From Pogonophryne albipinna (Eukaryota; Chordata; Actinopteri; Perciformes; Artedidraconidae), in the NCBI GenBank assembly GCA_028583405.1, contig JAPTMU010000048.1, forward strand, positions 710,383 to 774,382: a stretch of DNA of 64,000 bases, read 5' to 3'. The translations under genes were made by a program, and so were the position numbers. Under the pieces are notes generated by a model. That model did not search any database and was not told where the DNA came from. It saw nothing but the letters and a program-made list of their open reading frames with translations. Positions 34,591 through 47,300 of the stretch are shown here, in pieces. Every line of letters starts with the position of its first letter. Within the stretch, counting starts at the first letter, position 1.

Positions 34591-35123
34591 GAGCCGGAGG
34601 AGGGGCTGAATCTGCTGTTGATTCGTGCATGGCGACGAGTCTGCTGGATCTCTGGATACAACAACGTTGTAATGTGATTTTACACGTTATAAAGAGAGTA
34701 AAGAGTGACGCAATTTATAGTTTTAATTTTTACGTCACATCAGGTGTAGGACTCAAAGGACTCGGGTTAATCGAGAGGGAGACTCGTCACGACCGGCTCA
34801 TTACTAGGATCCGGGTTAATGATCCGGATGAATCATGACTCGCCCATCTCTAGTATTTATAGAGTTTATTTGATAAGGATACTCTATAGATATATATCCC
34901 TCACTTTTTATATGAAAATATTTACTGTTTGTATTTATTTTAAAGCAGTAATGCCTTGTTTACTTGCTACTGTGATAAAATGATTTCCCAGACAGGGATC
35001 ACTTAAGTTAATCTTATGTTATCTAATGTAATGCATAGAAAAGCAGGAAATCTCTATATTTGAGGGGCTGGAAATCACATATTTTTCTGTTGATGGACTA
35101 ATTGTCGCCCCAATTCTGAAGCC

Positions 35124-35342
35124 ATGTTCAGACTCCTCAGTCACGGAGGTCAGAGGTCGCGCCGCTGCCTCTCAGTTCAGCGAAGATATGACCACCATCG
35201 AGCCGTCATGGCTATCCGCCGCGAGGACATCAACCCCTGGGAGAGGAGGGCGCCGCTCGCACCGAAACACGTCAAAGAGCTGACCAACGCCGGAGTCAAA
35301 GTGCTGCTGCAGCCGTCCAATCGGAGAGCAATACATGAGAAG
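35124..35342 (+). CDS. AASS coding exon 1 (start)
   Basis: 73 codons from ATG 35124. The first ~27 residues are Arg/Ser-rich without acidic residues until RYDHH, fitting a mitochondrial presequence. The conserved core then begins ([20 protein letters not shown]). A plausible acceptor AG lies at 35120-35121, two bases before the ATG. Donor AAG|GTGAGC. A second in-frame Met (residue 29) aligns with the mature-protein start, but the first ATG keeps the presequence. Exon end in phase 0. Confidence 0.92.
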
Positions 35343-38300
35343 GTGAGCAGAAACACGGAGGCAACGTCCTTTAAAATTACACCTGGTTTAGTATATTCAC
35401 TTTACTTTAAAGAGTCCTCTCCTGCTGATGTTCAGGTGTATATCAGTATGTAGTGTCTCTACTTTAAAGAGTCCTCTCCTGCTGATGTTCAGGTGTATAT
35501 CAGTATGTAGTGTCTCTACTTTAAAGAGTCCTCTCCTGCTGATGTTCAGCTGTATATCAGTATGTAGTGTCTCTACTTTAAAGAGTCCTCTCCTGCTGAT
35601 GTTCAGGTGTATATCAGTATGTAAATAAACTGTTCTACTGAAGAAGACCCACCTGATTCTAAAAGAGACATGCTTTTAAAAAAAAATGTAATTAATCAAA
35701 TGTGTTTTGTGTTTTACAATTACCTAAATTATATTCAAATAATGTCTAAATTAAATATTGCACATGGCTGCAAGAGGTACCGTAGGGAATTTCTAAGTGT
35801 CTTTTGCACTATTATTTTTTAATTGAACATTGTCATTTTAATATCCCATTTATTTGTATTACTACTGCTTTATTACCACGTCCACTGCTCCTGTGTGTTT
35901 GCATTAAGCTAATGATTAGAAATCCTACATGTTAAATCACAAGAGACACCGCAGGGAAGTTATTAAGAGTTTATTCCAAGTTATTTCCAACAACTACATC
36001 ATTCCAAATATACGCTTATTTTTAATCTACTTTGAGAAAATAGGTGATCTGTCGGCCTCCATTCTCCTTTTATATATCATTATAATTTGTGTTAATTTAA
36101 TTTAAATAGTGATTTATGCTCTAACAATTCCCCCTGTGGATCAAATTATCACTTTTAGTTTATTTAATTGTCTTAAATGCAACTGTATATACGTTTGAGT
36201 GCTTCTTGGAGCTTGCATTGACCCTTTCTTTATTTCCAGTACTACTTGAGGGCGGGTGCCGTGGTGCAGGAGGATCTTTCCGAGGCGTCTCTGATCATCG
36301 GGGTGAAACGACCCCCCGAGGAGAAAATTATCCCCAGGAAGACGTACGCTTTCTTCTCCCACACCATCAAAGCTCAGGAGGCCAACATGGGGCTGCTGGA
36401 GGACCTGCTGAGCAAGGTGAGGGTCTCCAAACATCCATAGAAGGGCCTCCAAACATCCCGAAAAAGGGCCTCCAAATATCCAGAAAAAGGGTCTCCAAAA
36501 ACACCCAGAAAAGGGTCTCAAAACACCCAGAAAAAGGGCCTTCAAACATCCAGAAAAAGGGTCTCCAAACATCCAGAAAAAGGGTCTCCAAACACCCAGA
36601 AAAAGGGTCTCCATACGTCCAGAAAAAGGATCTCCAAACACCCAGAAAAAGGGCCTTCAAACATCCAGAAAAAGGGTCTACAAACATCCAGAAAAGGGTC
36701 TCCAAACATATAGAAAAGGGTCTCCAAACATCTAGAAAAGGGTCTCCAAACATCTAGAAAAAGGGTCTCCAAACATATAGAAAAGGGTCTCCAAACATCC
36801 AGAAAAAGGGTCTCCAAACATATAGAAAAGGGTCTCCAAACATCCAGAAAAAGGGTCTCCAAACATCCAGAAAAGGGTCTCCAAACATATAGAAAAGGGT
36901 CTCCAAACATATAGAACAGGGTCTCCAAACATCCAGAAAAGGGCCTTCAAACATCCAGAAAAGGGTCTCACAACATCCAGAAAAAGGGCCTCCAAACATC
37001 CAGAAAAGGGTCTCACAACATCCAGAAAAGGGTCTCACAACATCCAGAAAAAGGGCCTCCAAACATCCAGAAAAGGGTCTCACAACATCCAGAAAAGGGT
37101 CTCACAACATCCAGAAAAAGGGCCTCCAAACATCCAGAAAAGGGTCTCACAACATCCAGAAAAGGGTCTCACAACATCCAGAAAAAGGGCCTTCAAACAT
37201 ATAGAGAAGGGTCTCCAAACGGCTAGAATAAAGGGTCTCCAAACGGCTAGAATAAAGGGTCTCCAAACATCCAGAAAAAGGGTCTCCAAACATCCAGAAA
37301 AGGGCCTTCAAACATCCAGAAAAGGGTCTCCAAACATCCAGAAAAGGGCCTTCAAACATCCAGAAAAGGGCCTTCAAACATCCAGAAAAAGGGCCTTCAA
37401 ACATATAAAAAAAGGGTCTCCAAACATCCAGAAAAAGGGCCTTCAAACATCCAGAAAAAGGGCCTTCAAACATATAAAAAAGGGCCTTCAAACATCCAGA
37501 AAAGGGTCTCCAAACATCCAGAAAAAGGGCCTTCAAACATATAGAGAAGGGTCTCCAAACGGCTAGAATAAAGGGTCTCCAAACGGCTAGAATAAAGGGT
37601 CTCCAAACATCCAGAAAAGGGCCTTCAAACATCCAGAAAAGGGCCTTCAAACATCCAGAAAAAGGCCTTCAAACATCCAGAAAAGGGCCTCAAAACATCC
37701 AGAAAAAGGCCCTTCAAACATCCAGAAAAAGGGCCTTCAAACATCCAGAAAAGGGCCTTCAAACATATAGAAAAGGGTCTCCAAACGGCTAGAATAAAGG
37801 GTCTCCAAACATCCAGAAAAAGGGCCTTCAAACACCCAGAAAAAGGGCCTTCAAACACCCAGAAAAAGGGTCTCCAAACGTCCAGAAAAAGGGTCTCCAA
37901 ACGTCCAGAAAAAGGGTCTCCAAACATCCAGAAAAAGGGTCTCCAAACGTCCAGAAAAAGGGTCTCCAAACATCCAGAAAAAGGGTCTCCAAACATCCAG
38001 AAAAAGGGCCTTCAAACATCCAGAAAAGGGTCTCCAAACATCCAGAAAAGGGTCTCCAAACATCCAGAAAAGGGCCTCCAAACATCCAGAAAAGGGCCTC
38101 AAAACATCCAGAAAAAAGGTCTCCAAACATCCAGGAAAGGGCCTTCAAACATCCAGAAAAGGGCCTTCAAACATCCAGAAAAGGGTCTCCAAACATCCAG
38201 AAAAGGGTCTCCAAACATCCAGAAAAGGGCCTCCAAACATCCAGAAAAGGGCCTCCAAACATCCAGAAAAGGGTCTCCAAACATCCAGAAAAGGGCCTTC

Positions 38301-41300
38301 AAACATCCAGAAAAGGGCCTCAAAACATCCAGAAAAAGGCCCTTCAAACATCCAGAAAAGGGCCTTCAAACATATAGAAAAGGGTCTCCAAACATCCAGA
38401 AAAAGGGTCTCCAAATATCTAGAAAAAGGGCCTTCAAACATCCAGAAAAAGGGCCTTCAAACATCCAGAAAAGGGTCTCCAAACATCCAGAAAAGGGTCT
38501 CCAAACATCCAGAAAAGGGCCTTCAAACATCCAGAAAAGGGCCTCAAAACATCCAGAAAAAGGCCCTTCAAACATCCAGAAAAGGGCCTTCAAACATATA
38601 GAAAAGGGTCTCCAAACATCCAGAAAAAGGGTCTCCAAATATCTAGAAAAAGGGCCTTCAAACATCCAGAAAAAGGGCCTTCAAACATCCAGAAAAAGGG
38701 CCTTCAAACACCCAGAAAAAGGGCCTTCAAACATCCAGAAAAGGGCCTCCAAACATCCAGAAAAGGGCCTCAAAACATCCAGAAAAGGGCCTCAAAACAT
38801 CCAGAAAAAGGGCCTTCAAACATATAGAGAAGGGTCTCCAAACGGCTAGAATAAAGGGTCTCCAAACATCTAGAAAAAGGGCCTTCAAACATCTAGAAAA
38901 AGGGCCTTCAAACATCCAGAAAAAGGGCCTTCAAACATCCAGAAAAAGGGCCTTCAAACACCCAGAAAAAGGGCCTTCAAACATCCAGAAAAGGGCCTCC
39001 AAACATCCAGAAAAGGGCCTCAAAACATCCAGAAAAAGGGCCTTCAAACATATAGAAAAGGGTCTCCATACGTCCAGAAAAGGGTCTCCATACGTCCAGA
39101 AAAAGGGTCTCCAAACATCCAGAAAAGGGCCTCAAAACATCCAGAAAAAGGGCCTTCAAACATATAGAAAAGGGTCTCCATACGTCCAGAAAAGGGTCTC
39201 CATACGTCCAGAAAAAGGGTCTCCAAACATCCAGAAAAGGGTCTCCAAACATCCAGAAAAAGGGCCTTCAAACATCCAGAAAAAGGGCCTTCAAACATCC
39301 TGAAAAGGGTCTCCAAACATATAGAAAAGGGTCTCCAAACATCCACAAAAAGGGTCTCCAAATATCTAGAAAAAGGGCCTTCAAACATATAGAAAAGGGT
39401 CTCCAAACATCCACAAAAAGGGTCTCCAAATATCTAGAAAAAGGGCCTTCAAACATCCAGAAAAGGGTCTCCAAACATATAGAAAAGGGTCTCCAAACAT
39501 CCACAAAAAGGGTCTCCAAATATCTAGAAAAAGGGCCTTCAAACATATAGAAAAGGGTCTCCAAACATCCACAAAAAGGGTCTCCAAATATCTAGAAAAA
39601 GGGCCTTCTAACATCCAGAAAAAGGGCCTTCAAACATCCAGAAAAAGGGCCTTCAAACATATAAAAAAGGGCCTTCAAACATCCAGAAAAGGGTCTCCAA
39701 ACATCCAGAAAAAGGGCCTTCAAACATATAAAAAAGGGCCTTCAAACATCCAGAAAAGGGTCTCCAAACATCCAGAAAAAGGGCCTTCAAACATATAGAG
39801 AAGGGTCTCCAAACGGCTAGAATAAAGGGTCTCCAAACGGCTAGAATAAAGGGTCTCCAAACATCCAGAAAAGGGCCTTCAAACATCCAGAAAAGGGCCT
39901 TCAAACATCCAGAAAAGGGCCTCAAAACATCCAGAAAAAGGCCCTTCAAACATCCAGAAAAAGGGCCTTCAAACATCCAGAAAAGGGCCTTCAAACATAT
40001 AGAAAAGGGTCTCCAAACATCCAGAAAAAGGGCCTTCAAACATCCAGAAAAAGGGCCTTCAAACATATAGAGAAGGGTCTCCAAACGGCTAGAATAAAGG
40101 GTCTCCAAACGGCTAGAATAAAGGGTCTCCAAACATCCAGAAAAAGGGTCTTCAAACATCCAGAAAAGGGTCTTCAAACATCCAGAAAAGGGCCTTCAAA
40201 CATCCAGAAAAGGGCCTCAAAACATCCAGAAAAAGGCCCTTCAAACATCCAGAAAAAGGGCCTTCAAACATCCAGAAAAGGGCCTTCAAACATATAGAAA
40301 AGGGTCTCCAAACGGCTAGAATAAAGGGTCTCCAAACATCCAGAAAAAGGGCCTTCAAACACCCAGAAAAAGGGCCTTCAAACACCCAGAAAAAGGGTCT
40401 CCAAACGTCCAGAAAAAGGGTCTCCAAACGTCCAGAAAAAGGGTCTCCAAACATCCAGAAAAAGGGTCTCCAAACGTCCAGAAAAAGGGTCTCCAAACAT
40501 CCAGAAAAAGGGTCTCCAAACATCCAGAAAAAGGGCCTTCAAACATCCAGAAAAGGGTCTCCAAACATCCAGAAAAGGGTCTCCAAACATCCAGAAAAGG
40601 GTCTCCAAACATCCAGAAAAGGGCCTCAAAACATCCAGAAAAAGGTCTCCAAACATCCAGAAAAGGGTCTCCAAACATCCAGGAAAGGGCCTTCAAACAT
40701 CCAGAAAAGGGCCTCAAAACATCCAGAAAAGGGTCTCCAAACATCCAGAAAAGGGTCTCCAAACATCCAGAAAAGGGCCTTCAAACATCCAGAAAAGGGC
40801 CTCAAAACATCCAGAAAAAGGCCCTTCAAACATCCAGAAAAGGGCCTTCAAACATATAGAAAAGGGTCTCCAAACATCCAGAAAAAGGGTCTCCAAATAT
40901 CTAGAAAAAGGGCCTTCAAACATCCAGAAAAAGGGCCTTCAAACATATAGAGAAGGGTCTCCAAACGGCTAGAATAAAGGGTCTCCAAACATCTAGAAAA
41001 AGGGCCTTCAAACATCCAGAAAAAGGGCCTTCAAACATCCAGAAAAGGGTCTCCAAACATATAGAAAAGGGTCTCCAAACATCCACAAAAAGGGTCTCCA
41101 AATATCTAGAAAAAGGGCCTTCAAACATATAGAAAAGGGTCTCCAAACATCCACAAAAAGGGTCTCCAAATATCTAGAAAAAGGGCCTTCTAACATCCAG
41201 AAAAGGGTCTCCAAACATCTAGAAAAGGGTCTCCAAACATCCAGAAAAAGGGTCTCCAAACATCCAGAAAAGGGCCTTCAAACATATAGAAAAGGGTCTC

Positions 41301-44300
41301 CAAACATCTAGAAAAGGGTCTCCAAACATCCAGAAAAGGGCCTTCAAACATCCAGAAAAAGGGTCTCCAAACATCCAGAAAAAGGGTCTCCAAACATCCA
41401 GAAAAGGGCCTTCAAACATCCAGAAAAGGGTCTCCAAACATCCAGAAAAGGGTCTCCAAACATCCAGAAAAGGGTCTCCAAACATCCAGAAAAGGGCCTT
41501 CAAACATCCAGAAAAGGGTCTCCAAACATATAGAAAAGGGTCTCCAAACATCCAGAAAAGGGTCTCCAAACATATAGAAAAGGGCCTTCAAACATATAGA
41601 AAAGGGTCTCCAAACATCCAGAAAAGGGCCTCAAAACATCAAGAAAAAGGCCCTTCAAACATCCAGAAAAAGGGCCTTCAAACATCCAGAAAAGGGCCTT
41701 CAAACATATAGAAAAGGGTCTCCAAACGGCTAGAATAAAGGGTCTCCAAATATCTAGAAAAAGGGCCTTCAAACATCCAGAAAAGGGCCTTCAAACATAT
41801 AGAAAAGGGTCTCCAAACATCCAGAAAAAGGGTCTCCAAATATCTAGAAAAAGGGCCTTCAAACATCCAGAAAAAGGGCCTTCAAACATATAGAGAAGGG
41901 TCTCCAAACGGCTAGAATAAAGGGTCTCCAAACATCTAGAAAAAGGGCCTTCAAACATCTAGAAAAAGGGCCTTCAAACACCCAGAAAAAGGGCCTTCAA
42001 ACACCCAGAAAAAGGGTCTCCAAACGTCCAGAAAAAGGGTCTCCAAACGTCCAGAAAAAGGGTCTCCAAACGTCCAGAAAAAGGGTCTCCAAACTTCCAG
42101 AAAAAGGGTCTCCAAACGTCCAGAAAAAGGGTCTCCAAACGTCCAGAAAAAGGGTCTCCAAACATCCAGAAAAGGGCCTTCAAACATCCAGAAAAGGGTC
42201 TCCAAACGTCCAGAAAAAGGGTCTCCAAACATCCAGAAAAAGGGTCTCCAAACATCCAGAAAAAGGGCCTCCAAACATCCAGAAAAGGGTCTCCAAACAT
42301 CCAGAAAAGGGTCTCCAAACATCCAGAAAAGGGCCTCAAAACATCCAGAAAAAGGGCCTTCAAACATATAGAAAAGGGTCTCCAAACATCCAGAAAAGGG
42401 TCTCCAAACATATAGAAAAGGGTCTCCAAACATCCACAAAAAGGGTCTCCAAATATCTAGAAAAAGGGCCTTCAAACATCCAGAAAAGGGTCTCCAAACA
42501 TATAGAAAAGGGTCTCCAAACATCCACAAAAAGGGTCTCCAAATATCTAGAAAAAGGGCCTTCAAACATCCAGAAAAAGGGCCTTCAAACATATAGAAAA
42601 GGGTCTCCAAACATCCACAAAAAGGGTCTCCAAATATCTAGAAAAAGGGCCTTCAAACATATAGAAAAGGGTCTCCAAACATCTAGAAAAGGGTCTCCAA
42701 ACATCCAGAAAAAGGGTCTCCAAACATCCAGAAAAGGGCCTTCAAACATCCAGAAAAGGGCCTTCAAACATCCAGAAAAGGGCCTTCAAACATATAGAAA
42801 AGGGTCTCCAAACATCCAGAAAAAGGGTCTCCAAACATATAGAAAAGGGTCTCCAAACATCCACAAAAAGGGTCTCCAAATATCTAGAAAAAGGGCCTTC
42901 AAACATATAGAAAAGGGTCTCCAAACATCTAGAAAAGGGTCTCCAAACATCCAGAAAAAGGGTCTCCAAACATCCAGAAAAGGGCCTTCAAACATCCAGA
43001 AAAGGGCCTTCAAACATCCAGAAAAGGGTCTCCAAACATCCAGAAAAGGGTCTCCAAACATCCAGAAAAAGGGTCTCCAAACATCCAGAAAAGGGCCTTC
43101 AAACATCCAGAAAAGGGCCTTCAAACATCCAGAAAAGGGCCTTCAAACATATAGAAAAGGGTCTCCAAACATCCAGAAAAAGGGTCTCCAAACATCCAGA
43201 AAAAGGGTCTCCAAACATCCAGAAAAAGGGTCTCCAAACATATAGAAAAGGGTCTCCAAACATCCAGAAAAAGGGTCTCCAAACATCCAGAAAAAGGGTC
43301 TCCAAACATCCAGAAAAAGGGTCTCCAAACATCCAGAAAAAGGGCCTTCAAACATCCAGAAAAGGGCCTCAAAACATCCAGAAAAGGGTCTCCAAACATC
43401 CAGAAAAGGGTCTCCAAACATCCAGAAAAAGGGCCTTCAAACATATAGAAAAGGGTCTCCAAACATCCAGAAAAAGGGTCTCCAAACATCCAGAAAAAGG
43501 GTCTCCAAACATCCAGAAAAGGGCCTCCAAACATCCAGAAAAGGGCCTCAAAACATCCAGAAAAAGGGCCTTCAAACATATAGAAAAGGGTCTCCAAACA
43601 TCCAGAAAAAGGGTCTCCAAACATCCAGAAAAAGGGTCTCCAAACGTCCAGAAAAAGGGTCTCCAAACATCCAGAAAAAGGGTCTCCAAACATCCAGAAA
43701 AGGGTCTCCAAACATCCAGAAAAGGGTCTTCAAACATCCAGAAAAGGGTCTCCAAACATCCAGAAAAGGGTCTCCAAACATCCAGAAAAGGGTCTTCAAA
43801 CATCCAGAAAAGGGTCTCCAAACATCCAGAAAAGGGTCTCCAAACATCCAGAAGGGTCTCCAAACATCCAGAAAAGGGTCTCCAAACATCCAGAAAAGGG
43901 TCTCCAAACATCCAGAAAAGGGTCTCCAACCAAACATCCAGAAAAGGGTCTCCAAACGTCTAGAAAAGGGTCTCCAAACATATATAGAAGGGTCTCCAAA
44001 CATCCAGAAAAGGGTCTCCAAACATCCAGAAAAGGGTCTCCAAACATCCAGAAAAGGGTCTCCAAACATATAGAAAAGGGTCTCCAAACATCCAGAAAAG
44101 GGTCTCCAAACATCCAGAAAAAGGGTCTCCAAACATCCAGAAAAAGGGTCTCCAAACATCCAGAAAAGGGTCTCCAAACATCCAGAAAAGGGTCTCCAAC
44201 ATCCAGAAAAGGTCTCCAAACATCCAGAAAAGGGTCTCCAAACATCCAGAAAAGGGTCTCCAAACATCCAGAAAAGGGTCTCCAAACATCCAGAAAAGGG

Positions 44301-47300
44301 TCTCCAAACATCCAGAAAAAGGGTCTCCAAACGTCCAGAAAAAGGGTCTCCAAACATCCAGAAAAAGGGTCTCCAAACATCCAGAAAAGGGTCTTCAAAC
44401 ATCCAGAAAAGGGTCTCCAAACATCCAGAAAAGGGTCTCCAAACATCCAGAAAAGGGTCTTCAAACATCCAGAAAAGGGTCTCCAAACATCCAGAAAAGG
44501 GTCTCCAAACATCCAGAAGGGTCTCCAAACATCCAGAAAAGGGTCTCCAAACATCCAGAAAAGGGTCTCCAAACATCCAGAAAAGGGTCTCCAACCAAAC
44601 ATCCAGAAAAGGGTCTCCAAACGTCTAGAAAAGGGTCTCCAAACATATATAGAAGGGTCTCCAAACATCCAGAAAAGGGTCTCCAAACATCCAGAAAAGG
44701 GTCTCCAAACATCCAGAAAAGGGTCTCCAAACATCCAGAAAAAGGGTCTCCAAACATCCAGAAAAAGGGTCTCCAAACATCCAGAAAAGGGTCTCCAAAC
44801 ATCCAGAAAAGGGTCTCCAACATCCAGAAAAGGTCTCCAAACATCCAGAAAAGGGTCTCCAAACATCCAGAAAAGGGTCTCCAAACATCCAGAAAAGGGC
44901 CTCAAAACATCCAGAAAAAGGGCCTCAAAACATCCAGAAAAAGGTCTATGACTGCAGTAATTATAGAATTAGCTGACCTTTAAAGACACATTTGAAAGGC
45001 TATGGTCAATACAAAATGTAGAAGAAACAAGTAAATATTAGTTTTTGGGGGATTAGTTGTTAATTTTTACTTTACAGTCTATCTTTTGGGGAGGTTTTGC
45101 ACTACTTCTCTAAACTTTGTCACTTTTTCTAGTCCTATGTTACTGCTTGTATATATTCTGTATCCTAAATACTTGATGGATACTGCCCCATTTCAGCTAG
45201 AGGTCAAATTGTGGGACAACAGGGTGTTTTTATTGTAATATGCTTTCAGTTTGCACTACATTGATGAGAATTTAGCTAATTGTCGAACATTATATATGGT
45301 ACATTTAAAGTCAAGTTTTTTAAATCTTTTTTGAGTTAAATTACCTTGTATGTTGTTAATTGTCTAAATCAGAAAAGATATAGCATAGACAGAAGTATCC
45401 AGAATGGTCGAAACAAACTTATGTTCACTTCGAGCAGCTAGTTTCTGTCTGATTTAGTTCCTCTGGGAAAATCATGTTTTGCGTAACTCCATTACCTTAT
45501 TACGGAAACCTGGTTCCTCCTGACATTTAAAGAGTCCTCTCCTGCTGATGTTCAGGTGTCTCTACTTTAAAGAGTCCTCTCCTGCTGATGTTCAGGTGTA
45601 TATCAGTATGTAGTGTCTCTACTTTAAAGAGTCCTCTCCTGCTGATGTTCAGGTGTATATCAGTATGTAGTGTCTCTACTTTAAAGAGTCCTCTCCTGAT
45701 GATGTTCAGGTGTATATCAGTATGTAGTGTCTCTACTTTAAAGAGTCCTCTCCTGCTGATGTTCAGGTGTATATCAGTATGTAGTGTCTCTACTTTAAAG
45801 AGTCCTCTCCTGCTGATGTTCAGGTGTATATCAGTATGTAGTGTCTCGACTTTAAAGAGTCCCCTTTTCTCAAAACTTATTCAGACACTTTAGCAGCTGG
45901 TGTCTGCCAGATTCAGTTCCTGAAGCTCTCAGCAGAAGACATCTTGTCGGGGAAAATCACGTTTTGCGTAACTCCAAACCATTATTACGGAAAACCTGGG
46001 TTGTGTTTCCTCATTTAAATGTCAAAACAATTAGCATACTGTGGAAAGCAGACTGTTACAGGGTATTCAAGGGTATCGAAATGTTGATGCAGGAATACAT
46101 GAAGCAACAAGAGTGAAGAATAACAGAGATTTAAAGTGTCAACAGGAGAGAGTTGAGAAAATGCAAATGTTGTGCACAATGGACCCTTTCCTATTGAGGT
46201 GCAGAAAACAAATACACAGCAGTGGACCAATCACAGCTGAGTATGTTGATAATGAGCTCAATGCAAAGCCATAGATATAGATTTAATGTGAGCCAAATAA
46301 CAGACTAAAACTAAATAAAAAAATAGCTGACGAAATTAACACTAGTTCTTTGGTCTCAGGTTGGTGTGTCGCGGCCTTAACACTAATGGAATACATAACT
46401 AAAGTCGTATTAAAATAAACTTAATTACGTTTCTGCGCTCACTTTGCCCTCCATCAAGACGTCTCTACAAGTCAATGAAACCGCCAGTTTGGAGTTATTC
46501 ATTTGAGTTCAATCACTTGAATTAAACGGAGGATTGGGTTTGAGGTCTTCTTTTAACGTGATGAAAATATGACGATGACCAGGGTTTTGCGCCCTCTTAC
46601 TCTCGGCGTGCGCCCTCATACCAAAATGCAGATTTTCCCCGTAAAAAGTGATGCCAGAAAACAATATTTCTGTTCGTCCAAAACGGTATAATTACTCCAA
46701 GAAATATGAGAGCGTCAGACGGCAGAGACCGCTTTGTTTTGACGAGCTCCGACGTCACGTTGTTGTTTACGTCCGTGGAGACATCTTGTTTACGGACCTC
46801 GTGTTCTCGAGATAATTTATACATCTTATAAACGAGATCAGGGTCACACTACTCCTACTATAGCTTTCTAGAAACACCCCTGAGTTTTATTCGAACATCT
46901 CAACAAAAGCTTTGAATGTGGGATTTAAAAAAGCCACCTGCTTCTGTCTTTAGAATAATTGTCGTGGCTTCCTTCCTTGTTTTTTCTATCAAGCCTTAAA
47001 CTGACATTTTTAACTCGTTTTCTTCCTTTGTGTTACTTACAGTTGAAGAGTTGCTTGGCCTCCGATGGTTTGGATGATGTTATGCGATGTGTTTGCTCAA
47101 AATAGAATAACAAACTGTTACACATGCAACAAAGAAAAGAGGCCTTTACAATATTCAAAACAAAGAGACAGAACTCAAATAAAATAACAAACAACTTAGG
47201 TGTTATTTCTTTCTTGATAATGATTATACAACTTAAAGGGTTTGGACGGTTAAAAACTGTGTCTTGACGGCGTCTTTCTAGCAGGTTGCCCATCACTGTC

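Larger units (their letters stand above)
33590..34852 (+). mobile_element. hAT-like element with internal hairpin arms
   Basis: The termini are TAGAGATGG and CCATCTCTA, and the 8-bp duplication GTATTTAT is exact (33582-33589 and 34853-34860). Inside are GAGTCA-rich direct repeats (33665-33700), a (TAA)n microsatellite (33925-33958), and two 67-bp inverted arms (34242-34308 and 34591-34657, 64 of 67 matching) around an 18-bp tandem array (CGGCTCCCGCGAGTCCCA type). No transposase. It lies just upstream of the AASS start exon. Confidence 0.8.

Noticed and set aside
34178..34838. Low-complexity frames (SPTAPA repeats; GLAGAV repeats on the other strand)
   Set aside because: They come from the 18-bp GC-rich array inside a hAT-like element; no domain.
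36141..44905. Dozens of long open frames on the minus strand ([23 protein letters not shown] proteins up to ~370 codons)
   Set aside because: They are translations of the 22-24-bp array in AASS intron 2. Frame and length follow from a stop-poor repeat unit; there is no start or splice context and no known domain.
36417..44944. A CRISPR-like array
   Set aside because: Units are contiguous with no unique spacers, in a spliced vertebrate gene; it is a minisatellite.
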